Below are positions 7,560 to 12,584 of a DNA stretch of 12,584 nucleotides, one piece after another. Position 1 is the stretch's first letter, and each line of letters starts with the position of its first letter. Position numbers and translations under genes: made by a program. The DNA is from Vulcanimicrobiota bacterium. Lineage in GTDB: Bacteria > Eremiobacterota > Eremiobacteria > Baltobacterales > Baltobacteraceae. The notes under the pieces were generated by a model. It saw only the letters and a list, made by a program, of their open reading frames with translations, was not told where the DNA came from and searched no databases. The DNA is taken from NCBI GenBank assembly GCA_028287545.1, contig JAQBPL010000115.1:1-12584 (forward strand). Reading direction: 5' to 3'.

Positions 7560-8783
7560 TCAGGAGAAGGCGTTTTCTCCGGTGATCGCTTGGCCGAGAA
7601 TCAGCGTGTGGACTTCGCTCGTCCCCTCGTACGTGAGGACGCTCTCGAGGTTGTTCATGTGCCGGATCACCGGGTATTCGAGCGTGATGCCGCTCGCGCC
7701 CAGGATCGTGCGCGCTTCGCGGCAGATCGCGAGCGACTCGCGCACGTTGTTGAGCTTGCCGAACGACACGTGCGCCGTGTGCGCGCGGCCCTGGTCCTTG
7801 AGCCGGCCGATGTGCAGCGCGGTCAACAGTCCCTTGTTGATCTCGAGCATCATGTTGACGAGTTTTTCTTGCGTGAGCTGAAAGGCGGCGATCGGCTTGC
7901 CGAACTGCACGCGCGTCTGCGCGTACTGCAGCGCCGTTTCGTAGCACGCGCGCGCTGCGCCGAGCGCTCCCCACACGATCCCGTAGCGCGCCTCGTTGAG
8001 GCACGACAGCGGCCCGCGCAGCCCGCTGACGTTCGGCAGCATCGCCGAGGACGGAAGACGGCAGTCTTCCAGAATCAGTTCGGAGGTGATCGACGCGCGC
8101 AGCGAGAGTTTCTTCTCGATGTTGCGCGTCGAAAAGCCCTTTGTTCCCTTCGGCACGACGAAGCCGCGAATCGTGCCGCTCGCGCCGTTCTCCGCGTCGA
8201 CGCGCGCCCACACGATTGCGACGTCGGCGATGCCGCCGTTGGTGATCCACGCCTTCGAACCGTTGAGCACGTAGTCGGAACCGTCGCGCCGCGCCGTCGT
8301 GCGCATGCCGCTGGGGTCGCTGCCGAAATCCCACTCGGTCAAACCGAAACAGCCGATCGCGTCGCCCGCCGCCATGCGCGGGAGCCACGTCTGCTTGTGC
8401 TCTTCGGAGCCGTGGGCCCAGATCGCGTACATCGCGAGCGATCCTTGCACGGAGACGAACGAGCGGAACCCAGAGTCGCCGGCTTCGAGCTCGAGGCAGG
8501 CGAGGCCGTACGCGACCGCGCTCGTTCCGGCGCAGCCGTAGCCTTGCAAGTGCATTCCGAGCAGGCCGAGGTCGCCGAGCTCCTTCGCCATCGCCTGCGG
8601 AAAGGTATGGTCCTCGAACCACTGGGCGATGTTCGGCAGGACGCGATCGCGCACGAACTTGCGCACGGTGTCGCGGATCAGCCGCTCGTCGTCGTTCAGC
8701 AGCGCGTCGATGCCGAGGAAGTCGTGGGCGCTCGGCGCCGGGACGTTCGCGCGGTGGGTGTCGGAACTCGCCGTCGTGCTCAT
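7560..8783 (-). CDS. gcdH: Glutaryl-CoA dehydrogenase (acyl-CoA dehydrogenase family)
   Basis: A 407-residue flavoprotein of the acyl-CoA dehydrogenase family, closest by motif to glutaryl-CoA dehydrogenase, which oxidises and decarboxylates glutaryl-CoA to crotonyl-CoA in lysine, tryptophan and benzoyl-CoA breakdown. The FAD/substrate segment CFGLTEWDFGSDP (145-157) and WITNGG are present. TYEGTSEVH carries the catalytic base E386 (human Glu370). DSGFRSFVSVQ supplies R107 and S111, matching human Arg94 and Ser98, which hold the substrate's second carboxylate, and E100 matches Glu87. Those residues favour GcdH over a general acyl-CoA dehydrogenase. Position 151 is tryptophan where proline is usual. 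ATG 8783 is used; the open frame continues upstream into the pump gene but without homology. No glutarate or aromatic-degradation partner is nearby. It lies 44 bases after the MFS gene, with a palindrome between them. Confidence 0.92.
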   Translation of the reverse strand: MSTTASSDTHRANVPAPSAHDFLGIDALLNDDERLIRDTVRKFVRDRVLPNIAQWFEDHTFPQAMAKELGDLGLLGMHLQGYGCAGTSAVAYGLACLELEAGDSGFRSFVSVQGSLAMYAIWAHGSEEHKQTWLPRMAAGDAIGCFGLTEWDFGSDPSGMRTTARRDGSDYVLNGSKAWITNGGIADVAIVWARVDAENGASGTIRGFVVPKGTKGFSTRNIEKKLSLRASITSELILEDCRLPSSAMLPNVSGLRGPLSCLNEARYGIVWGALGAARACYETALQYAQTRVQFGKPIAAFQLTQEKLVNMMLEINKGLLTALHIGRLKDQGRAHTAHVSFGKLNNVRESLAICREARTILGASGITLEYPVIRHMNNLESVLTYEGTSEVHTLILGQAITGENAFS

Positions 8784-8790
8784 GAAACCG

Positions 8791-8808
8791 GCTTCGGGCG
8801 CCCGAAGC
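8791..8808. promoter_or_regulatory. Perfect 18-bp palindrome upstream of gcdH
   Basis: GCTTCGGGCGCCCGAAGC is its own reverse complement. It lies between the MFS stop (8828) and the gcdH ATG (8783), ending seven bases before that ATG and so covering the place where a ribosome binding site should be. As RNA it would form a GCTTCGG/CCGAAGC stem with a GCGC loop. It has no T-run after it, so it is either a protein-binding site or a translation-controlling or transcript-processing hairpin. Confidence 0.5.
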
Positions 8809-8827
8809 ACGCTCCTGGCGAAGAGCG

Positions 8828-10105
8828 TCAGTATCCGGGCGCTGCTTGTTCGCTCCCGCTGCCGGCCGGCGACGACCGCGTGACCGCATACGCTAAACTC
8901 ATCGCCGCGATCAGCAGGACGCACGCGAGCAGCCAAGCGGCGCCCGGAAGATTCCAGCTGCGCAGCACGCCGATCGAAGCCGCGAACGTCAGGCTGAACA
9001 TCCCTGGCCCAACGAGCGTCGCGATGCCGCGGAGGCTGCCGAGCGCGCCCTGCAGCTGTCCTTGTTCGGAGGGCGAGACGCGGCGCGTCATCAACGACTG
9101 CGTGGCTGACGGCGCCAGGCCCCACAACGACATCGCGAGGATGCCTAGGCCGAACATCCACCCCGTCGGCCCCAGGCCCATCAACGCCGTGCCGGACGCG
9201 GCCGAGACCAGCCCGGCGAGGAGCGCGCGCCGTTCGCCCAGGCGCTTGACGATCGCGTGCGTGAACGGTCCCAGAGCCATCGACGTCACGCCGACGGCCG
9301 CCAGCGACAGACCGACCGCGCGCGTGTCCCAGCCGTAGCGATACGCAACGTAGAGCACCCAGATAGTCGGCATCACGATGCCGGCGAGGTTGCTCAGAAA
9401 CGTGACGGACGCCAAGCCGAAGAGTTCGTGGTGCGAGCGCAGCAGCGCCAGCGACCCGAGCGGGTTCGCGCGCTGCCACGAAAACGCAGCGCGGCGCGAG
9501 GCCGGCAGCGATTCTCGCAAGACGAAGAACCCGAACGCCGCGTTGAGCAGGCTGAAGCCGGCGGAGACCCAGAACGGGAGCCGCGGATCCGCGCCGCCGA
9601 GGAGCCCGCCGATCGCCGGCCCGAGGATGAAGCCGAGGCCGAACGCGGAGCCGATCATCCCGAACGCGCCGGCGCGTTTTTCGGGCGGCGTGACGTCGGC
9701 GATGTACGCGCTCGCCGTCGCGACGCTCGCGGAGGTGATCCCCGAGACGACGCGTCCGATGAAGAGCCACGCCAAATTCGGCGCGAGCGCCATCACCACG
9801 TAGTCGAGGCCGAGCCCGAGGCTCGAGAGCACGATTACCGGGCGACGCCCGAAACGATCGGAGAGCGCGCCGAGCAGCGGCGAGCAGAAGAACTGCATCA
9901 CCGCCCACGCCGTCGCGAAGATTCCGAACACTTCCGAAGCACGCGCGACCTCGCCGCCGACGAAGCCGAGCACCAGTTTCGGCAAGACGGGGCCGATGAT
10001 GCCGAACGCCAGCATGTCGAGCGTCACGGTCGCGAAGATGAACCACAGCGCGGCGCGGGACGGCGCGGCGGGCGCATCGAGGGTCAGATCAGCGGTCGTT
10101 TCCAA
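8828..10105 (-). CDS. MFS drug efflux transporter, TetA-like (DHA1 family)
   Basis: A 425-residue inner-membrane proton antiporter of the major facilitator superfamily, with about 12 hydrophobic segments. TM1 reads TVTLDMLAFGIIGPVLP with an aspartate (D30) at the position seen in TetA proteins. Motif A is GALSDRFGRRP (79-89). Motif C, GLGFILGPAIGG (156-167), marks antiporters of the drug-export DHA1 group. The substrate is not fixed; tetracycline itself is only one possibility. The start is the TTG at 10105, because GGAGGA lies five bases upstream and the hydrophobic core begins soon after. This makes the gene overlap the end of the TetR gene by 17 bases, with its ribosome binding site inside that gene, so the two are translationally coupled. 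Control by the neighbouring TetR protein is the natural reading. Confidence 0.92.
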   Translation of the reverse strand: METTADLTLDAPAAPSRAALWFIFATVTLDMLAFGIIGPVLPKLVLGFVGGEVARASEVFGIFATAWAVMQFFCSPLLGALSDRFGRRPVIVLSSLGLGLDYVVMALAPNLAWLFIGRVVSGITSASVATASAYIADVTPPEKRAGAFGMIGSAFGLGFILGPAIGGLLGGADPRLPFWVSAGFSLLNAAFGFFVLRESLPASRRAAFSWQRANPLGSLALLRSHHELFGLASVTFLSNLAGIVMPTIWVLYVAYRYGWDTRAVGLSLAAVGVTSMALGPFTHAIVKRLGERRALLAGLVSAASGTALMGLGPTGWMFGLGILAMSLWGLAPSATQSLMTRRVSPSEQGQLQGALGSLRGIATLVGPGMFSLTFAASIGVLRSWNLPGAAWLLACVLLIAAMSLAYAVTRSSPAGSGSEQAAPGY

Positions 10106-10688
10106 GGAGTTCCTCCGGCGAGGGAATCGCATCGAGCGCCAGGATCCAGAGCTCAACCGCGCGCGCGAGACGTTTGCGATCGCGCGTCGCGCACAAGTCG
10201 AGCAAGAAACCGCGGTAGCCGGCGAGCAGTATGCTGGCGAGCGCGCGGGCGTCGGATTTCGTGTGCCCGTCGCGCAGTGCCGAGCGTTCGAGGTAGTCGA
10301 GCCAATCGTCGACTGCGTGCCGTAAAAACAGCCCGTAGCGTTTGCGGTCCTGCAGTGCAAGGCCGTAGATTTCGAAGAAGAGCCGGAACACCGGTTCGTT
10401 GGCGGGCGCGCTCATCAGCGTCCACGCCGCGCGCACCGTCTCGGCGTAGCTCTGCGGGTTGGTCGGGAGATCGGCGAAGACCGCGCGCTGGCGCGCGCGA
10501 GCCGACGCGAGGATCTCGGTGATCAGCTCCTCTTTCGAGGAGAAGTAGTAGAGCAAGACCCGTGGACTCGAGCCGACGGCGTCCGCGAGCGGACGCAGCG
10601 ACAGATCCGAAAGCCCATTGGCCGTAACGTAGTCGACGATGCTCTCGAGCAGCGCCGCGCGGCGTTCCTCGTCAGCAATCCGAGCCAC
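10089..10688 (-). CDS. TetR/AcrR family transcriptional regulator
   Basis: A 199-residue one-component repressor. The N-terminal helix-turn-helix (about 10-55) reads SLRPLADAVGSSPRVLLYYF followed by SSKEELI, the typical TetR DNA-binding end; the remainder is helical and would form the ligand-binding and dimer domain. The start is GTG 10688: an in-frame TAG lies 12 bases upstream, so nothing earlier is possible. Only GGGG directly before it could serve as ribosome binding site. The gene overlaps the MFS pump gene by 17 bases and sits 8 bases from a perfect 38-bp palindrome, a strong hint of autoregulation with the pump as its target. The ligand is unknown. The ABM-type monooxygenase encoded just upstream suggests a quinone or other aromatic compound, but that is inference. 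Confidence 0.93.
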   Translation of the reverse strand: MARIADEERRAALLESIVDYVTANGLSDLSLRPLADAVGSSPRVLLYYFSSKEELITEILASARARQRAVFADLPTNPQSYAETVRAAWTLMSAPANEPVFRLFFEIYGLALQDRKRYGLFLRHAVDDWLDYLERSALRDGHTKSDARALASILLAGYRGFLLDLCATRDRKRLARAVELWILALDAIPSPEELLGNDR

Positions 10689-10696
10689 CCCCGCAC

Positions 10697-10734
10697 TCTA
10701 GCATACTTGAAACGATCGTTTCAAGTATGCTAGA
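10697..10734. promoter_or_regulatory. Perfect 38-bp palindrome, probable TetR operator
   Basis: The half-site TCTAGCATACTTGAAACGA (10697-10715) is followed without a spacer by its exact reverse complement (10716-10734). It lies between the ABM gene stop (10737) and the TetR GTG (10688). The centre TTGAAACGATCGTTTCAA looks like a TetR/AcrR-type operator. By symmetry each strand carries a -10-like TATGCT (minus-strand copy at 10705-10700) that would start transcription only a few bases before the TetR start, so a bound repressor would block RNA polymerase. A hairpin terminator for the ABM transcript is an alternative, but no T-run follows. Confidence 0.75.
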
Positions 10735-10736
10735 CC

Positions 10737-11021
10737 TCAGATCGGAAAGACCGTCTCCGCGTCCCGTCGCTGAGCCAGCGCCCGCACTCCGTTTCTCACG
10801 AGGCGCTCGAAGTGCTCCGTCGCGAGGTGAGCGTCCAGCGCCGCCGCATCCCGGTATGCTTCCCACAGCGCAAACACGTTCGGCTTCTCTCGGCTTCGAG
10901 CGACGTCGAAGGTGATCACGCCTTCTTCTTTGCGTGAGGCATCGCGAAGCTCGCGCAGGATCGATTCGGCTTCGTCCGCGTCTCCCGGAGCGAACGTGAA
11001 ATGGATGGACTGGATGAGCAT
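10737..11021 (-). CDS. Antibiotic biosynthesis monooxygenase (ABM/YgiN-like) domain protein
   Basis: A 94-residue protein consisting of a single ABM fold (dimeric ferredoxin-like barrel), the family of small cofactor-free quinol monooxygenases such as YgiN and of polyketide-tailoring oxygenases. Typical features are the early beta strand MLIQSIHFTF, the GVITFDVARSREKPNVFALWE stretch with W53 and E54, and the helix AALDAHLATEHFERL with H65 and H70. ATG 11021 is chosen because AAAGGAG stands five bases upstream. A longer frame to 11093 exists but has no such site and adds residues not expected for the family. Three bases separate its stop from the 38-bp palindrome ahead of the TetR gene. It may detoxify the same compound the TetR-MFS pair senses and exports; this is inferred from neighbourhood only. 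Confidence 0.85.
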   Translation of the reverse strand: MLIQSIHFTFAPGDADEAESILRELRDASRKEEGVITFDVARSREKPNVFALWEAYRDAAALDAHLATEHFERLVRNGVRALAQRRDAETVFPI

Positions 11022-11147
11022 ATCGTCTCCTTTGGCCTCCGCAAATCGAACATCTGCGTGAGCCCGCAACCATGGTGTTCGCCGGTTCCCCACGATCCAC
11101 GCGTTGCGGCTTCGCTCGACGTCAGTAGTTCGTCACTTCATTTCGGG

Positions 11148-11160
11148 CTTATCCTATAAG
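11148..11160 (+). promoter_or_regulatory. Possible promoter or operator, CTTAT-CCT-ATAAG inverted repeat
   Basis: In the divergent spacer the sequence becomes A+T-richer, and CTTATCCTATAAG forms a 5-bp inverted repeat with a 3-base centre. It contains TATAAG or TATCCT, either of which could act as a -10 element for the rightward genes, but no convincing -35 element is placed correctly. The site lies 35 bases before the short leader frame at 11195. Confidence 0.3.
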
Positions 11161-11194
11161 CAGGCGAATCATTGCCTCTTTTCCGAGGAGAACA

Positions 11195-11230
11195 ATGATG
11201 GCTACGATAGCGCGAGAGGTTGTCGCCTGA
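11195..11230 (+). CDS. Possible 11-residue leader peptide
   Basis: The frame ATG ATG GCT ... TGA encodes MMATIAREVVA. It is preceded four bases upstream by a full ribosome binding site, GAGGAG (11185-11190), better than that of the following gene. Its stop overlaps a second start (TGATG; ATG 11230) for a five-codon frame MTARY ending at 11247, and the thioredoxin-like gene begins at 11260. A short CCTC/GAGG stem (11175-11188) would cover the ribosome binding site. This could be a leader peptide coupling translation to the next gene, or chance. No known attenuator logic, such as runs of one codon, is seen. Confidence 0.3.
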   Translation: MMATIAREVVA

Positions 11231-11259
11231 TGACCGCTCGCTACTGAGAAGCCAGGAGC

Positions 11260-12417
11260 ATGCGCACCTACTTGCGGCTTGTGATCTTGGGAGTCGTCGC
11301 CATCGCATTCGGCCGGAACGCGAATGCGCTCCCAACGTTTTCCTTCGTGAATACGGCGGATGGGAGCGCGAGCGCCGCCGAATCTCAGCCTGCCCTTGCC
11401 GACGAGCGGTTGATGCCCGCCCTGGGCGCTGCGCCCGGGGAGCAACGAATTCCAACCTCAAACGACAGAGCACGCTTCATGCCGGAGAGCACCGCCTGGC
11501 TCAACTCCGCTCGTTTGAGCAATGAGTCGCTGCGCGGAAAGGTCGTGCTGGTCGACTTCTGGACCTACTCCTGCATCAACAGCCTGCGAAATTTGCCCTA
11601 CGTGAAAGCCTGGGCGGCAAAATACAAGGATGCGGGTCTGGTCGTGATCGGTGTGCATACACCTGAGTTCGCGTTCGAGAAAGAACGCGCGAACGTAGAA
11701 GGTGCCGCGCGCGACCTGAAGGTTACCTACCCGGTCCCCATCGACAGCAACTACATGATTTGGCAGGCGTTCAACAATGAATACTGGCCCGCGGACTACC
11801 TCATCGATGGGAAGCAACGAATTCGTTATCACAACTTTGGGGAGGGCAATTACGGCCAGACCGAGCGTGTCATCCAGCAACTTCTGAAGGACAACGGAGC
11901 CATCGGCGTGAGTGGGAGCACGGTTCACCTAAGCGCTCGAGGAGTCGAGGCACCGCCCAGCAATGAGGTTGGATCTCCCGAAACCTATGTCGGCTATCGT
12001 CGCGCCGAGCGTTTAGCATCGCCCGAACGAGTGGCTCAAGACGCACGAACGGTTTACAGCCCACCCGCGAGACCTTCTTTGAATCAGTGGGGATTGAGCG
12101 GACCGTGGAACGTCGGTGCCGAGAACGCGGCGCTTGTGGAGGCGCCCGGCAAGATCGTGTTCCGGTTCCACGCCCGCGACCTGCACATGGTGTTAGGTCC
12201 GGCGAAGATCGGTACGCCCGTTCGCTTCAAGGTGAAATTGGACGATGCCGCACCTAGCCGCGATTTTGGCGTTGATTCCGGCCCTGACGGCGCCGGTGAG
12301 ATTCGAGTGCCTCGGCTCTATCAACTCATCCGGCAAACGGGTCAAATTCACGATCGGACTTTTGAGATCGAATTTCTCGATCCCGGCGTCCACGCGTATG
12401 CGTTCACGTTTGGCTAG
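11260..12417 (+). CDS. Secreted DipZ-like thioredoxin-fold protein with C-I-N-S active site
   Basis: A 385-residue exported protein. An N-terminal signal (about 1-23, hydrophobic LVILGVVAIAF and a likely cut after ANA) and a loose linker come first. A TlpA/redoxin thioredoxin fold follows (about 75-210): VVLVDFWTYSCINSLRNLPY, LVVIGVHTPEFAFEK, and cis-proline region YWPADYLI (P177). The C-terminal domain (about 240-385) matches the beta domain found after the thioredoxin fold in DipZ-type proteins, ending LYQLIRQTGQIHDRTFEIEFLDPG and AYAFTFG. The family role is thiol redox chemistry outside the cytoplasm. Here C105 is kept but the second cysteine of CxxC is serine (S108), so ordinary disulfide exchange is not possible. 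No CcdA-like membrane partner is present. ATG 11260 follows an in-frame stop at 11245. AGGAG is only one base away, so initiation may rely on the leader frame. G+C is lower than in the other genes. Confidence 0.92.
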   Translation: MRTYLRLVILGVVAIAFGRNANALPTFSFVNTADGSASAAESQPALADERLMPALGAAPGEQRIPTSNDRARFMPESTAWLNSARLSNESLRGKVVLVDFWTYSCINSLRNLPYVKAWAAKYKDAGLVVIGVHTPEFAFEKERANVEGAARDLKVTYPVPIDSNYMIWQAFNNEYWPADYLIDGKQRIRYHNFGEGNYGQTERVIQQLLKDNGAIGVSGSTVHLSARGVEAPPSNEVGSPETYVGYRRAERLASPERVAQDARTVYSPPARPSLNQWGLSGPWNVGAENAALVEAPGKIVFRFHARDLHMVLGPAKIGTPVRFKVKLDDAAPSRDFGVDSGPDGAGEIRVPRLYQLIRQTGQIHDRTFEIEFLDPGVHAYAFTFG

Positions 12418-12584
12418 GTGCACGCACGGGCGGCGTCTCGAGGAACGGAGGAGTCGCGCGGACGCGGGTGGCAGAGCAAGCGGAACTGCAGCCATGCCGA
12501 GCAGAGGTGACGCTCCTGTACCAATTCGCTCGCAGACCCGAGGTCGCGCGCGCCGAAGCGGCGCCGTCGAGACCCGAGCCTGCC

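Noticed and set aside
6933..9338. An 801-codon plus-strand open frame spanning the secretin, gcdH and pump genes
   Set aside because: It runs across three well-supported minus-strand genes and their spacers and has no recognisable domain.
9257..10522. A plus-strand open frame opposite the pump and TetR genes
   Set aside because: Charged, repetitive translation (R, E, D, A) and complete overlap with two recognised genes.
10697..10734. Intrinsic terminator for the ABM transcript
   Set aside because: The palindrome could fold in RNA, but AGTGCGGGG rather than a T-run follows on the transcribed strand, and the position suits a TetR operator better.
11022..11093. N-terminal extension of the ABM protein to an upstream ATG
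   Set aside because: The internal ATG at 11021 has AAAGGAG at ideal spacing and gives the normal family length.
12418..12584. Possible gene start in the last 167 bases, for example a plus-strand frame open to the window end from GTG 12468 or ATG 12494, or a minus-strand C-terminus ending near 12416
   Set aside because: Several frames are open over this short stretch, none has a recognisable motif or a well-placed ribosome binding site, and the edge prevents a test.

Overview
The window is G+C-rich bacterial DNA with tight gene spacing, GTG and TTG starts, and purine-rich ribosome binding sites. It carries a ribosomal protein S10 end, a lipoprotein with a lipobox and an outer-membrane secretin. 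That points to a diderm, environmental-type bacterium that may belong to a poorly studied phylum. The phylum cannot be fixed from this sequence alone. Ten protein-coding genes are supported: one is cut by the left edge and nine are complete. No tRNA, rRNA, CRISPR array or transposase is seen.

Left part (1-4765, plus strand). The 3' end of rpsJ is closed by a strong hairpin. Four genes follow: a PAS-PAS-GAF-SpoIIE phosphatase fused to a histidine-kinase-like ATPase domain (stress or sigma-factor partner-switch type), a small SRPBCC-fold protein, an aldo/keto reductase with an intact D-Y-K-H tetrad, and a DUF192 lipoprotein. They are closely spaced (42, 14 and 11 bases) and could be one transcript.

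Middle and right part (4766-11021, minus strand). Read in transcription order there is an ABM-fold monooxygenase, a TetR-type regulator, a TetA-like MFS efflux pump that overlaps the regulator gene, a glutaryl-CoA dehydrogenase (gcdH), and a large secretin with an extra C-terminal beta domain. A perfect 38-bp palindrome lies between the monooxygenase and regulator genes, 8 bases from the regulator start. It is the best candidate for the TetR operator. A perfect 18-bp palindrome lies just upstream of gcdH. Monooxygenase, regulator and pump look like a small-molecule (perhaps quinone or phenolic) resistance circuit. Why gcdH and the secretin follow in the same direction is not explained by the sequence.

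Right end (11022-12584). A divergent spacer holds a short leader reading frame. It is followed by a secreted, DipZ-like thioredoxin-fold protein whose CxxC motif has become C-I-N-S. This segment is visibly lower in G+C than the rest and may have a different history. The last 167 bases contain no gene that can be supported.

No wholly new system can be demonstrated. The most unusual items are the 38-bp palindrome, the orphan secretin with its added domain, and the single-cysteine thioredoxin-like protein behind a possible leader peptide.
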